The translations under genes were made by a program, and so were the position numbers. Below are positions 50,818 through 60,627 of a DNA stretch of 64,000 nt, in pieces. Positions within the stretch are counted from its first letter, which is position 1; every line of letters starts with the position of its first letter. Below the pieces are notes generated by a model, which saw only the letters and a list, made by a program, of their open reading frames with translations, did no database searches and was not told where the DNA came from. Source of the stretch: Alangreenwoodia sp964438605 (lineage in GTDB: Bacteria > Bacillota > Clostridia > Peptostreptococcales > Anaerovoracaceae); assembly GCA_964438605.1 (NCBI GenBank), contig CAYTKT010000006.1:10535-74534 (forward strand). The letters run 5' to 3'.

Positions 50818-51015
50818 ATGATTATGATTGAGCACCGCCTGAAAACAATGCAGCATACGGATCAGATGATCGTCCTTGAACAGAGCAGAATTGCGAAACA
50901 GGAAACGTATGAGATTCCTGAAGAACGGAAAGATTTACGCAAAGTCGGTCGTCATGGGAAAAAGCCGGAAGATGACGTGAAACGCGTGAACGGATTTGGG
51001 AGACTGTCGCATTGA
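50818..51015 (+). CDS. Doubtful small hydrophilic protein
   Basis: A 65-codon frame encoding a Glu/Lys/Arg-rich product (MIMIEHRLKTMQHTDQMIVLE...) without a recognised domain. A terminator begins a few bases after its stop, which mildly favours a real gene, but there is no good ribosome site. The gap 50657-51197 holds nothing else that I can support. Confidence 0.3.
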   Translation: MIMIEHRLKTMQHTDQMIVLEQSRIAKQETYEIPEERKDLRKVGRHGKKPEDDVKRVNGFGRLSH

Positions 51016-51020
51016 CGGAA

Positions 51021-51058
51021 ATAAGCGTGTCGCGTGTTGTTAGCGCGACGCTCTTTTT
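51021..51058 (+). terminator. Intrinsic terminator upstream of the HAD phosphatase
   Basis: A stem of about 9 bp with a 2-nt bulge (AGCGTGTCGCG with CGCGACGCT) followed by CTTTTTG. Confidence 0.65.
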
Positions 51059-51197
51059 GTATGCGGGGAAATCATAAAAAATGACTTCTGGACGCACGTA
51101 TACGGTGATAGTAGAAAAAATGATTTATATTCAAAAAATTTTTTGTGCAGAGAGGATGCCTGTGGCAGGAGGGCCGCAGAAACAGAGGAGGAATCCG

Positions 51198-51848
51198 GTG
51201 AGGAAGTACGATACGGTTTTATTCGATCTTGATGGCACGCTGATCGATTCTCTTGGAGATATGACTGACAGCGTAAATTATGTAATGGAAAAATTTAGCT
51301 ATCCAACACATACAGAAGATGAAGTGCGCAGTTATATCGGAGACGGTATCCGCAGACTGATCGAGCGGGCGCTGCCGGCAGGGACGGCGCAGGATATTGT
51401 GGAAAAAGCGCTAAAGGAGTATCGGAGTTATTATAACGGTCATTGTATGGTCAGGACACGTCCTTACGAAGGAATCCAGGAACTTTTGGCGCAGCTTAAG
51501 GCGGAAGGCATCAGGACAGCGGTCGTTTCCAACAAGAATGACGAGGCGGCTTCGCAAATCTGCGCTCATTATTTTCCCGGTACAGTTGATGTTGTGATCG
51601 GCCAGAGGGACGGCGTACCGAAGAAGCCGGATCCGGCAATGGTGCGGGCGGCGTTGGAACAGCTTGGAACTGGTGACGGACGGGCCGTTTATGTGGGTGA
51701 TTCGGAGGTCGATATTCTGACGGCGCAAAATTCGCGGATGGACTGTATTACATGTCTGTGGGGATTTCGCGATCCGGAATTTCTGGTGAAAAACGGTGCA
51801 AAGGCAGTAGTATCGTCGGCGGCAGAGTTGCTTGAAATGTTGAAATGA
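51198..51848 (+). CDS. HAD-family phosphatase, phosphoglycolate phosphatase-like
   Basis: A 216-residue hydrolase with motif I FDLDGTLIDS, the cap domain, motif II (VVSNKN), motif III lysine in KKPDPAMV, and motif IV VGDSEVDILTA. It resembles Gph/PgpH-type phosphoglycolate phosphatases, though pyrophosphatase PpaX-like or other sugar phosphate activities are possible. Start is GTG at 51198 with GGAGG 7 nt upstream; the frame reaches 51081 but those residues precede the conserved KYDTVLFDLDGT start. Confidence 0.9.
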   Translation: MRKYDTVLFDLDGTLIDSLGDMTDSVNYVMEKFSYPTHTEDEVRSYIGDGIRRLIERALPAGTAQDIVEKALKEYRSYYNGHCMVRTRPYEGIQELLAQLKAEGIRTAVVSNKNDEAASQICAHYFPGTVDVVIGQRDGVPKKPDPAMVRAALEQLGTGDGRAVYVGDSEVDILTAQNSRMDCITCLWGFRDPEFLVKNGAKAVVSSAAELLEMLK

Positions 51849-51997
51849 TGAGAAGGGACGGAATGAGGAAACACAAACAGCTCAGCGGCGGCTTTTTACA
51901 GTTGAAAAATAATACAGACGCGTTATAATAATAATCAAGAATAACTTATTTATCGATATAAAAGCATTTTCATTGAAAATCCATGAAAGGAACGCAT

Positions 51998-52645
51998 ATG
52001 ATGAACAACGTATTAGAAACAGAATCCACGGCTGTCATTCCAATCGAAACGCCGGATGCCGTTCTGAAGGTCAAGCTGGGTTGGGACGCGAAAAAAGGGA
52101 CCATCAAGGAACACGTTCGGGGCATGATAGAGGAAGTAACGATGGGTTCTTCCGGGAAAGCTTATGATTTGGATCTCTCGGCGATTCTCGAATATGAAGG
52201 GGAAAAGAAGCCGGAGCTCATTTTCCACAGCGCAAAGCATTCGACTGATTCGTCAAAGAGCATTTCGCTGAGCAAGGATAACCGTACCGGCAAGGGCGAC
52301 GGCAGCGACGAGGAAATTACGATTCAGACTGCGAAACTGCCAAAAGATACGAAGCGCGTCATTCTGTTTATGAATATCAACAATGCAAATGAATGGAAAC
52401 AGAATCTTTATGAGGTGGAAAATGTTTTCGTTCAAATTGAGAATGAGAAAACATGTAATGTTTACTGTCGGGAAGAAGAAGCTTTCAAGAATGATGCAGC
52501 AAAAGAATCCTGCTGCTATACGTTCGCGGAACTGTGCCGCACGGAAAACGGCTGGGCGATTAAGAGAACCGCCCGTTATTCGCGGGAAGATACCGGGCAG
52601 GATACGCTGAAAGCGTTGACGGGACATACGATCGGCATCGAATAG
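51998..52645 (+). CDS. TerD-family protein
   Basis: A 215-residue protein of the TerD (tellurium resistance/calcium-binding) family, recognised by LKVKLGWDAKKG near the start, YDLDLSAILEYEG, the KSISLSKDNRTGKGDGSDEEI segment with its acidic calcium-binding motif, and VILFMNINNA. The C-terminal CYTFAELCRTENGWAIKRTARY is typical. Function in stress response is inferred from the family. A single ter gene, without terABCE neighbours, suggests a stand-alone role. AAAGGA lies 7 nt upstream of ATG 51998. Confidence 0.85.
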   Translation: MMNNVLETESTAVIPIETPDAVLKVKLGWDAKKGTIKEHVRGMIEEVTMGSSGKAYDLDLSAILEYEGEKKPELIFHSAKHSTDSSKSISLSKDNRTGKGDGSDEEITIQTAKLPKDTKRVILFMNINNANEWKQNLYEVENVFVQIENEKTCNVYCREEEAFKNDAAKESCCYTFAELCRTENGWAIKRTARYSREDTGQDTLKALTGHTIGIE

Positions 52646-52850
52646 TGCGAACGGTGAATGAGCGTTGTACAGGTTATCTTATATTTGCTTACATATTGAA
52701 TGAAACTGCAGAAATTACAGTGGAATTCAGGCGGAGTTTTTCAACGTTTCATTACAGCGGAAAGTGTGCGGGGCAGGTATGTTACGATTTCGTAGGGAAC
52801 CTGTCATATCATTTTCAGAGTTTATAGATAAAATTTGAATAACGCAGTTG

Positions 52851-52891
52851 CCCCATTTTGGCAGAGTAGGTCTGTCAGAATGGGGTTTTTT
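52851..52891 (+). terminator. Intrinsic terminator after the TerD gene
   Basis: A 14-bp stem (52851-52864 with 52872-52885, 7-nt loop, two G-U pairs) followed by TTTTTT. Confidence 0.8.
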
Positions 52892-53068
52892 ATAATTTCA
52901 GGGTTCGCGAAAAAGAATAAACGCAGACATGCAGCCGAAAACTGCCTGCTCTGCCGGCTATTGTTGCGTCTTCAGGTGGCGGCGGTCAGTCGTGTAATGA
53001 TATTATTAAGATAGGGAGTATTCTTGCGCCTGCTGTATGGTTCAATAATGATACAGAAGGACAAAATT

Positions 53069-53514
53069 ATGGCACAATTTGCGTATATCAGAGTTTCGAT
53101 GAAAGAACAGAATGTGGCAAGGCAGCTTATGGCGCTCGAACCATACAATATTCCAGAGAAGAATATTTATTGTGATTATCAGTCTGGAAAGGATTTTGAG
53201 CAGCCGGCTTATAAAAGGCTGATGAAAAAACTGAAACAGGGTGATTTCCTGATTATTAAAAGCATCGACAGACTGAGACGGAATTATAACGATATTTTGA
53301 TGCAGTGGCAGCATATTACAAAGGAAGTCGAGGCGGATATTTTTGTTTTAGATATGGAACTGCTCGACACGAGATTAAAGGACGGCAATCTGACAAGCAC
53401 GCTGATTGCTGATCTTGTACTTCGGATTTTCGCGTATGTGGCATAGACAGAGCGTGAATTGATCCGGCAGCGTCAGGCGGAAGGAATTGCGGCGGCAAGT
53501 TGCCGCCGCAATTC
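53069..53514 (+). pseudogene. Serine recombinase (resolvase/invertase) with a nonsense codon and lost C-terminus
   Basis: The catalytic N-terminal domain of a small serine recombinase: FAYIRVSMKEQNVARQ with the nucleophile serine, DYQSGKDFEQPAYKRLM, and KSIDRLRRNYNDIL. At 53444-53446 a TAG stands where relatives have CAG (AYVAQ), and the same frame continues as TERELIRQRQAEGIAAAS. After that the DNA turns into an inverted repeat (53484-53514) and the DNA-binding domain is absent. GAAGGA precedes ATG 53069. A relic of a mobile element or inversion system. Confidence 0.85.
53484..53514. repeat. 31-nt inverted repeat at the broken recombinase end
   Basis: 53484-53498 is the exact reverse complement of 53500-53514, around one central G. 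The left arm is the recombinase coding sequence (GIAAA), so the right arm is an inverted copy of it. It may act as a terminator between the convergent recombinase and CoA-transferase genes. Confidence 0.6.
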
Positions 53515-53601
53515 ACGGGGATTTGAGTCATTTGCAGAACACAGGACAGCCTACCGCCGACGTACCGGGGTCATACCAATGCGCCACAGGCGGCATCTCT
53601 G

Positions 53602-54975
53602 TCACAGCAGTTTGCTTGTCTTACACCAGATTCCCTGCTTTTCAGCAGCCTGAATCAATTCCTCACGGTAATCGGGATGCGCAATATTGATCAGCGCTTC
53701 CGCTCTCTCCCAGGTGCTCAGTCCTTTGAGCATGGCAATACCGTATTCCGTAACGATATACTGAGGTGCGTATCTCGGACAGCTTACGATTCCACCAGGC
53801 GGAAGATAAGGAAGAATCAGAGATTCCGTTTTGCCGTCTTTCGTTTTTGTGGAAGCCGTGCAGATAAAACTCTTGCCGCCTTTTGAATGATACGCGCCTT
53901 CCACGAAGTTCATCTGGCCGCCCTGGCCGCTGATGTGACTGAATCCGATGGATTCGGAACTGACCTGACCGTAAATATCAATCTGAAGCGCCGCGTTGAT
54001 CGAAATCACTTTGTCGTTTTGAGCGATGATGTTTGGATTGTTTACATAATCTACCGGAGCGCCGCAGCACATCTGATTATTGTCGAGAAAATCGTATAAT
54101 TTCCTTGAACCGAGCGCGAATGTATAGACCATTTTACCCGGCAGGACGTTCTTGTTACCCGTAATTTTTCCTTCTTCATACAGGTCAACGAAAGCGTCGA
54201 CAAACATTTCGGTGTGAACGCTGAGATCCTTGAGGTCCGATTTTGCCAACAGTTTGCCGAGGTGATTCGGCATCGCGCCTACGCCTAACTGCAGGCAGCT
54301 CCCGTCTTCAATCAACGGAAGAATCGTTTCGGCGATTTTAGCATCTGCGCCGCCGGCTTCTCTGACAGGAAGTTCAGCAATCGGATAATTTGTGCTCTGT
54401 GTAATATAGTCGATTTCCGCGATATTAATGTAATTTTCCATGCCGTTACAGTGAGGCATATTTTCGTTCACCTCGACAATAACAATATCAGCTGCTTGGA
54501 TGACGCCTTTCGTTTCACCGACGGTGACGCCGAGGTTGAAGTTCCCGCAGGAATCCATCGGACCTACTGTGATGACAGCCATATTTACTTTGTTTTTGTT
54601 GTCCTGGGACCACATTTGATTGTTATCGCTGTAAAGAATAGGAATATACCACGCATGACCCGCAGTCTTAACCCTTCTGTCCTTCTGGCTCATGTGAGTT
54701 GACCAGATTTTAAAGACATCACCTTCCGGATCAACTTTATTCGTTTCATAAGTATCGTCATAACTCCACAATGATGTGTAAAGGATAATATTTTCGAGCT
54801 CGTCCTTTCTTTTGGAAAGAGCTTTTTCGAAATCTCTGGCGATGACACCGAATGTTCCGAGGTGTATTCTGTCGCCGGATTTTACCATGGCAGCCGCCTG
54901 ATCGGTTGAGATCATTTTTTTGTCATATTGAGCCGCAATATCGGCTGCTTTATAATATGTCTGAGTACCGCGCAT
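53602..54975 (-). CDS. Acetyl-CoA hydrolase/transferase family, butyryl-CoA:acetate or 4-hydroxybutyrate CoA-transferase type
   Basis: A 457-residue family I CoA-transferase. It has the N-terminal SGDRIHLGTFG segment, the catalytic glutamate region SVHTEMFVDAFVDLYE, and the C-terminal GGQMNFVEGAYHSKGGKSFI and PPGGIVSCPRYAPQYIVTEYGIAMLKG. Relatives move CoA between acetate and butyrate, 4-hydroxybutyrate or similar acids in fermentation; which one cannot be told. It stands alone without thl, crt or bcd genes. ATG has GAAAGGA upstream (reverse strand). Confidence 0.88.
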   Translation of the reverse strand: MRGTQTYYKAADIAAQYDKKMISTDQAAAMVKSGDRIHLGTFGVIARDFEKALSKRKDELENIILYTSLWSYDDTYETNKVDPEGDVFKIWSTHMSQKDRRVKTAGHAWYIPILYSDNNQMWSQDNKNKVNMAVITVGPMDSCGNFNLGVTVGETKGVIQAADIVIVEVNENMPHCNGMENYINIAEIDYITQSTNYPIAELPVREAGGADAKIAETILPLIEDGSCLQLGVGAMPNHLGKLLAKSDLKDLSVHTEMFVDAFVDLYEEGKITGNKNVLPGKMVYTFALGSRKLYDFLDNNQMCCGAPVDYVNNPNIIAQNDKVISINAALQIDIYGQVSSESIGFSHISGQGGQMNFVEGAYHSKGGKSFICTASTKTKDGKTESLILPYLPPGGIVSCPRYAPQYIVTEYGIAMLKGLSTWERAEALINIAHPDYREELIQAAEKQGIWCKTSKLL

Positions 54976-55341
54976 AATACAAGTCCTTTCTCTACATGGT
55001 CTTTTATGCAGATGTTCAAAAACTCCCGGTGTGCGTGACTTTTCCGCAGGAACGCACGACGAGGGGCTTCAAGCCGGAATTTCCAGCCTGAGCCGTTGTT
55101 TTCGCCGCAGATTTTGTGAATGGCTTCGCCGTCCTGCGGTTCCTCACGGCAGCCGGTAACTTTTATTTAAAATATAAAATAATCATAGCACAGAAAATAT
55201 TTGTATGCAAAGAAATTATTCTGAAATAATGGGTTCCATGGAAAATTTTAAGATTAATCGACATATTTTATATTGATGGAAAATCTTCTATTTTATTTAA
55301 ATCAATAGAATTGATAAAATTTATATCGAAGAATATCAAAA

Positions 55342-55365
55342 TATATCATGATATTATGATATATA
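55342..55365. repeat. A/T-rich inverted repeat before the AAA-ATPase gene
   Basis: ATATATCAT and ATGATATAT flank GATATT in a strongly A/T-rich stretch. It may lie in a promoter. The 710-nt gap 54976-55685 otherwise contains only short open frames without ribosome sites. Confidence 0.3.
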
Positions 55366-55685
55366 TAAATGATAACGCCTTTTGAAGAGGAGCTGGAAAG
55401 ACGAAGAGTTTCTCCGGTCTTTTTATTGTGTAGCGATGACATGAACCGGGAAAACGGATATAATAAAAAGGAAACGAAGATGGAAGAAAAGAAGAACCGC
55501 AGGTCAGAACGGCGCAAAACAGCTGCGAATATCAGGACCAGATATGGAACTTGATGCGGCGTTGGAGATGTACAGACCGGGGCGGTAACGGATTCGGCCG
55601 GATACGTAGGAAACAGAGACAGCAGCAGGACAAATGCCGGAAATATGAGAACCGAAGACAACAGGATATGGAAAGGAGGTTCGTT

Positions 55686-57386
55686 ATGGCAAAAGAATAT
55701 AAACCGCTGCCAATCGGCACCGAGGATTTTAAACGAATCATTGAGGATGAGTGTTATTATGTTGATAAAACACTGCTGATAAAAAGCTTACTCGATTCCA
55801 AAGCGGCTGTCACGCTTTTCACGCGCCCCAGACGATTTGGAAAGACGCTGAACATGAGTATGCTGAAATATTTCTTTGAAGATACGGAGGACGAAACATT
55901 AAATGCAGAAAACCGCACGATTTTTGACGGTCTGAAAATCATGGACGCCGGGGAGAAATACACGGACCAGATGCAGCAGTATCCGGTGATTTCGCTGACA
56001 CTGAAGTCAGCGAAGCAGGCGAACTTTTCCATGGCGTATGATATGTTGGTCAAAGAGATCGCCAGAGAATTTCACCGCCACGAATTTGTTTTAAATTCCG
56101 ACAGACTGTCTGAGGCAGAAAAAAAACTCTTTGGTCAGATCAAAGACTGGGAAGCAAAGACTTCACATTATGCGGATGCGCTGCAATTTTTATCAGATTG
56201 CCTTTATAAAGTAACTGGCAAGAAAAGTATCGTCCTGATCGATGAATATGATGTTCCATTGGAAAACTCACATTTTCGCGGTTTTTATGACCAGATGATC
56301 TCGTTTATCCGTTCGCTGTTCGAATCAGCGCTCAAGACGAACGATAATCTGCATTTTGCGGTGATTACGGGCTGTCTGCGTATCAGTAAGGAGAGCATTT
56401 TTACCGGTTTGAACAATTTTCGTGTCGTTTCCATTCTCAATGAAACGTATGGCGAGTATTTCGGCTTCACGCCAAAAGAAGTGGAAACGATGGCCGCGTA
56501 TTATGGCATGGAAGATCGTATGGACGATATCCGGGACTGGTACGACGGCTATCTTTTTGGAAATTCGGAGGTATACAATCCGTGGAGCGTCGTCAACTTT
56601 ATGAGCGATCTGCGCGCAAACAAAAACGCTTTTGTCCGGCCTTACTGGGCGAACACGAGTTCCAACGAAATCGTGCGCGATCTGATTCGCCATGCGGACA
56701 GTACGGCGCGAGAGGAACTGGAAACGCTGATCGCGGGCGGAACGCTGAAAAAACCGCTCCACGAAGACATCACTTACGGAGAGATCAACGAAAATCAGGA
56801 CAATCTGTGGAATTTTCTGTTCTTCACCGGCTATTTGAAGAGCTTGTCGACGGAGATCGACAAACGGAGGATTTTTGCCGAACTGACGATCCCAAACGAC
56901 GAAGTTCTGTCGATTTATGAGGAGAAAATCAGCGAGTGGTTCGATGAAACGGTCACTTCGCGCAGTTTCGACCGCTTATACGAAGCGACCGAGATCGGTG
57001 ACACGGAAGTCATGGAGGAAGAACTTTGCGACGTTCTTTTGGAAACGATCAGCTATTTTGATCATCTGGAAGCTTTTTATCACGGTTTTCTGGCGGGAAT
57101 CTATCAGCATATGGGAAAGTACCGCGTTCAGTCAAACCTGGAACTCGGAATGGGCCGGCCGGATCTGGCGCTTGTTCCTCCAAGGATTCGCGGGAGATAT
57201 TTTCTCTTTGAATTTAAAATCGTAAAGGAGCAAAAAGATCTGAAGAGCGGCTGTTCGGAGGCGCTGGCTCAGATTCGCAGCAAAAAATACGTGGAGGGTG
57301 CGCACGCGCGCGGTTACGAAGATGTCTGTGCGTATGGCGTGGCGTTCTGCGGCAAAGAGTGTATCGTGCAGAGATACGAAGAATAA
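55686..57386 (+). CDS. AAA-ATPase-like / PD-(D/E)XK nuclease family protein (PF09820 and PF08011 type)
   Basis: A 566-residue protein of a family very common in gut anaerobes. N-terminal AAA-like domain: IGTEDFKRIIEDECYYVDKTLLI, TRPRRFGKTLNMSML (nucleotide-binding), LIDEYDVPLE (Walker B). The C-terminal PD-(D/E)XK-type region has GRPDLALVP and FEFKIVKEQ, with catalytic-type Asp, Glu and Lys. Its function is unproved; roles in defence or mobile DNA have been proposed for relatives. ATG 55686 follows AAAGGAGG. Alone in its unit. Confidence 0.88.
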   Translation: MAKEYKPLPIGTEDFKRIIEDECYYVDKTLLIKSLLDSKAAVTLFTRPRRFGKTLNMSMLKYFFEDTEDETLNAENRTIFDGLKIMDAGEKYTDQMQQYPVISLTLKSAKQANFSMAYDMLVKEIAREFHRHEFVLNSDRLSEAEKKLFGQIKDWEAKTSHYADALQFLSDCLYKVTGKKSIVLIDEYDVPLENSHFRGFYDQMISFIRSLFESALKTNDNLHFAVITGCLRISKESIFTGLNNFRVVSILNETYGEYFGFTPKEVETMAAYYGMEDRMDDIRDWYDGYLFGNSEVYNPWSVVNFMSDLRANKNAFVRPYWANTSSNEIVRDLIRHADSTAREELETLIAGGTLKKPLHEDITYGEINENQDNLWNFLFFTGYLKSLSTEIDKRRIFAELTIPNDEVLSIYEEKISEWFDETVTSRSFDRLYEATEIGDTEVMEEELCDVLLETISYFDHLEAFYHGFLAGIYQHMGKYRVQSNLELGMGRPDLALVPPRIRGRYFLFEFKIVKEQKDLKSGCSEALAQIRSKKYVEGAHARGYEDVCAYGVAFCGKECIVQRYEE

Positions 57387-57505
57387 ACAGCGGATTTATA
57401 TTGCGGTCGAATGCTGCGATGAGAAGACGCATAAGGTATTCGGAAAGTATCGCTTGTCAAGATATGCAATGTATGTGGCGCACAGTTACTTTTCGGATAG
57501 AAGGG

Positions 57506-57534
57506 CCCGCCGTGCTTACGCAAGGCGGGCCATA
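57506..57534 (+). terminator. Hairpin after the AAA-ATPase gene
   Basis: GGCCCGCC pairs with GGCGGGCC around an 11-nt loop, 120 nt after the stop; no strong T-run. The gap 57387-57769 holds no supportable gene. Confidence 0.45.
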
Positions 57535-57769
57535 CGTGGAGAATATTTTGTCAAGTGTTTTTCGATTTTCAACTTAAAATCCCGTTTCCGCGCTTTTAAA
57601 TAAATACTAGGATAGTTTGATCAAGCCGTTCCTACGGACGACAATTCATGAAGTCAGCGCGTTTTGTCCTGTGACAGCATAGACATACAGCAGCAGCCGG
57701 TGGCGACAGATGTTGTATGCGCACAGATACGCATATCATCTGCGCGGCAGCACGAGCGTATCGAGCGTG

Positions 57770-59092
57770 TCATAAAATTTCAATCGTTCCCTTCTCCTCG
57801 TCATAATAGAAGCGAGTTCCGTAGCGGGCGCTGACATGCGTCAGATATTCCGCGATATGGCGACCGGTTTTTGCTGATGCTATGCGCGGAAGGCCGCGTT
57901 CTAAAGGATTTTCACGATCCATTCCAAGATCCAGCGGAATCATGTGAAAGGACAATTCTTTATCCTCCATATCGAACTGAACCATACAATTTTCGGAGAA
58001 TCTCCGCTCGGAATTAAAACCGATGAAATTGCCTGTTGCGTCCATCGCACGATTGCGATGAAGATCGGAAGGTCTGCTGTCGGCGCCGTATCCATAGCTT
58101 TCATACATTTCCGGCGGGATAACGGACTCGCCGGCCTCAAATTCCATCAGCAAACTTCCCAGATTATAAAAAATCGGGCGTCCCTTGTAGATTTCAACGC
58201 CGCGCATGAAATGGGCCCCGTGGCCGATAACGGCATGAGCTCCCGTGTCAATCGCTTCGTGAGAGATCTTTTCTATAAATTCCGGCGGCTGTGCCGAATA
58301 CCAGTTTTCATTAAGCCCTTCATGTGTGTGAATACTGAAAATCGTCAGATCAGAACGGAAAGATGCATCGCGGATGCTCTTTAAAATTTCTTTTGCATCT
58401 TTTTCATTGGCATACGTCCTGACACCGGGTGTCTTTCCCTTTTCGATCTGAAGATTTCCTTCGTACATCGAGCCGAACTTAAACATATGATCGGGAAACG
58501 GCTCCCAGACTTCCACTCGAATACCTTCCTGTGCGCTCGCCTGCGTTCCCAGCAGTTCGTCAATCCGTTTCAGCTGCTCAAATTCGCGCTCCGGCAAAAC
58601 ATAAGAGCGGGACCAGCGCAGCGGATTGGAACCCGGCCTTGCCGCTGAACCGGCGCCCGCGTCACTCGCTAAAAAAAGCTCCGAACGTGTAGACCCTGCG
58701 GCTACGATGCCGACGCGCCCCGACGGCGTATCGAGAAATCTCGGCAGACGCGCTTCACGCAGACTGTAACCGAGGCCGCAGTGAATCAGTCCGCGTTCTT
58801 CCGCAGCCTTCATCGTATCGACGACACCCTGCCAGCCGTAATCTCCCGCATGATTGTGAGCAAACGATAACATTCGGATGTTAAGATCAAGAAATTCATC
58901 CAGAATCGACGGTCGTACCGATGTCATATACCCTCTGCCCGGTGCCGGCGGCGTTTCAGGTTTCGGGGTACAGAATTCGGCATTTGAAAAGACAGCATCT
59001 GCATTTAACAGATAATCGAGCACGCGCCGGTCGAGCCGTTTTTTTAAATTTCTGCTGGAAAAAAGAGAATCTCCTGTTGCAATAAAACGCAT
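57770..59092 (-). CDS. CapA-family (poly-gamma-glutamate capsule-type) protein
   Basis: A 440-residue protein with the CapA/PGA_cap metallophosphatase-like fold: FIATGDSLFS at the start, DAVFSNAEF, LSFAHNHAGDYGWQG, FSIHTHEGLNENW, and GHGAHFMRGVEIY followed by FYNLGSLL. There is no signal peptide, so it may be cytoplasmic. Members take part in capsule polyglutamate synthesis or act on unknown substrates; no capBC genes are near, so a capsule role is doubtful. ATG follows GAGGTAT (reverse strand). Confidence 0.85.
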   Translation of the reverse strand: MRFIATGDSLFSSRNLKKRLDRRVLDYLLNADAVFSNAEFCTPKPETPPAPGRGYMTSVRPSILDEFLDLNIRMLSFAHNHAGDYGWQGVVDTMKAAEERGLIHCGLGYSLREARLPRFLDTPSGRVGIVAAGSTRSELFLASDAGAGSAARPGSNPLRWSRSYVLPEREFEQLKRIDELLGTQASAQEGIRVEVWEPFPDHMFKFGSMYEGNLQIEKGKTPGVRTYANEKDAKEILKSIRDASFRSDLTIFSIHTHEGLNENWYSAQPPEFIEKISHEAIDTGAHAVIGHGAHFMRGVEIYKGRPIFYNLGSLLMEFEAGESVIPPEMYESYGYGADSRPSDLHRNRAMDATGNFIGFNSERRFSENCMVQFDMEDKELSFHMIPLDLGMDRENPLERGLPRIASAKTGRHIAEYLTHVSARYGTRFYYDEEKGTIEIL

Positions 59093-59547
59093 AATTTATA
59101 CCTCATATTTGTTTCATTATTTTACGCTATCAATATGTCATATATGATTTATTTCGTGCCTGTTTAGAAACTGACTTCAAGCGATATTGGCATCTGAATA
59201 CCGGTTTTTAAATATCAATCCGTAAGTTTCAGTTGATGAAACGGATCTTTTTCTACATAAAGAGCGCCTTTCCATGCGGTGTTTAGGCACGGATTGATGA
59301 TTTTTTTTCGCATTTTGATTATAGCATGAAATAATTGTTGGCACGATAGGATTCCAGAAAACTGTCACAGCTTTAGTATAGCGCTACATTTTTACATTTT
59401 GATGAACAGGAGAGAAGCGTTAAGTCCTGAATTTGGTGGAAATTAGAATTTTTATCTTCAGGTCTGGGGCGCTTTGCCCGGATGTTCTGTCTTCTCGATT
59501 TAGTGATCCTGAAAGCATATTTGAAGAATCCATCAACGGGCACAGTG

Positions 59548-59672
59548 CTTTCAAACTATCCGCAAACTGATTCCTGCTGGTTATCATTTTCTGAAATCAT
59601 TTTATTTTTCATTTTTGATATAGTATGAACGCTGTCCTCCATTTAAAAAACTGACTTTTGAGTTTTCAAACA
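59548..59672 (-). repeat. Dispersed repeat, copy C
   Basis: On the reverse strand this reads TTTGAAAACTCAAAAGTCAG, GGAGGACAGCGTTCATAC, TATCAAAAATGAAAAATAAA and TCAGTTTGCGGATAGTTTGA, aligning with copies A and B. The internal third is deleted, and the first ATG of the copy A peptide has become ATA. An 18-residue frame from ATG 59612 to 59556 remains. The other sequence in the 604-nt gap 59093-59696 shows no gene I can support. Confidence 0.7.
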
Positions 59673-59696
59673 GGTTGAAGGCGTGTCTTCTGATCA

Positions 59697-60488
59697 TCAG
59701 ATCTTATGAAACTTTGGCTTTTTCTGCTCAAATGTGGCGATGTACTGAAATCCGAGTGATTTCAGATATTCGTATGCGAATTTGAAGTTGTATGCCACGT
59801 GTTCCGGAACATGAGCGTCTGAGCCGGTTGTGATGATTTCACCGCCAAGGGAGCGGTAGAGTTTCAGAATCGTTTCCGAAGGACACGTTTCCTTCATATC
59901 GTATCGGAAAGAGGATGTGTTGAGTTCGATGCCGTGTCCCGTTTCAATCAGGTGTTTTAAGATTGCCTCGATTAAGTCGCCGTAGACTTCAAACGGCGCA
60001 ATTTCAGGCGCATAGCGGTCGATGATGTTCATGTGGCCCAGGTTGCAGAAGTCATCAAATTTTTTAAGATTCTTGTAAACGTATGTATAATATTCCTCGT
60101 AAACCTGGCGAGCTGATTTGCCGTCAAAAAAATGTCCGTTATAAAGGGGTTCGGCACATGCACAATGGAACGAACCTATGATATAATCATAATCGTATGC
60201 CTGAGCGGCGTGGCGACAGCGGTCAAGCTGGTCGTGCTGGATGCCGATTTCAATGCCCCGGATGAGTTTGATTTTTCCGCGGTATTCTGCCTGCTTTTCC
60301 TCAAGAGATTGATGGTATTTTTCAAAATCCGGCTCAAACGGAAATTCGGGATCAGGATAGCCGGGGTCGTAATGGTCTGTGACGGCCATTTCGGCCAGGC
60401 CGTTTTTTATGCCGGCATCGAGCATCAGGTTCATCGGAGATTGCGAATCGTCGGAAAATGATGTGTGGGTATGGTAATCGTAAAACAT
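59697..60488 (-). CDS. hisK: Histidinol-phosphatase, PHP family
   Basis: A 263-residue PHP-type metal-dependent phosphatase that removes phosphate from histidinol phosphate, the penultimate stage of histidine synthesis. Motifs: DYHTHTSFSDDS with the first two metal histidines, VTDHYDPG, RGIEIGIQ, IIGSFHC, NLGHMNIIDRY, and TTGSDAHVPEHV. It is divergent from the hisZ-hisG fusion and hisD, supporting histidinol phosphate as substrate. ATG has AGGAGG upstream (reverse strand). Confidence 0.92.
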   Translation of the reverse strand: MFYDYHTHTSFSDDSQSPMNLMLDAGIKNGLAEMAVTDHYDPGYPDPEFPFEPDFEKYHQSLEEKQAEYRGKIKLIRGIEIGIQHDQLDRCRHAAQAYDYDYIIGSFHCACAEPLYNGHFFDGKSARQVYEEYYTYVYKNLKKFDDFCNLGHMNIIDRYAPEIAPFEVYGDLIEAILKHLIETGHGIELNTSSFRYDMKETCPSETILKLYRSLGGEIITTGSDAHVPEHVAYNFKFAYEYLKSLGFQYIATFEQKKPKFHKI

Positions 60489-60590
60489 GCGTCTGACCTC
60501 CTGATTTTAGTTGTTTTTGTTGCGGAACATCAGTTCTGTTATGAGTATAGCACAGGAATCGGGATATTGCATACAAAATATTTATTTACG

Positions 60591-60618
60591 TTGACTTTCC
60601 AAGAGTGAATGTTATAAT
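60591..60618 (+). promoter_or_regulatory. Promoter for the his genes
   Basis: TTGACT (60591-60596), 16-nt spacer, TATAAT (60613-60618), 66 nt before the hisZG start. Confidence 0.75.
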
Positions 60619-60627
60619 ATTTACTGT

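Noticed and set aside
55369..55554. 61-codon hydrophilic frame before the AAA-ATPase
   Set aside because: No ribosome site, no recognised family, begins in A/T-rich dyad sequence.
59177..59368. 63-codon minus-strand frame between CapA-like and hisK genes
   Set aside because: No ribosome site and no resemblance to any family; surrounding sequence looks noncoding.
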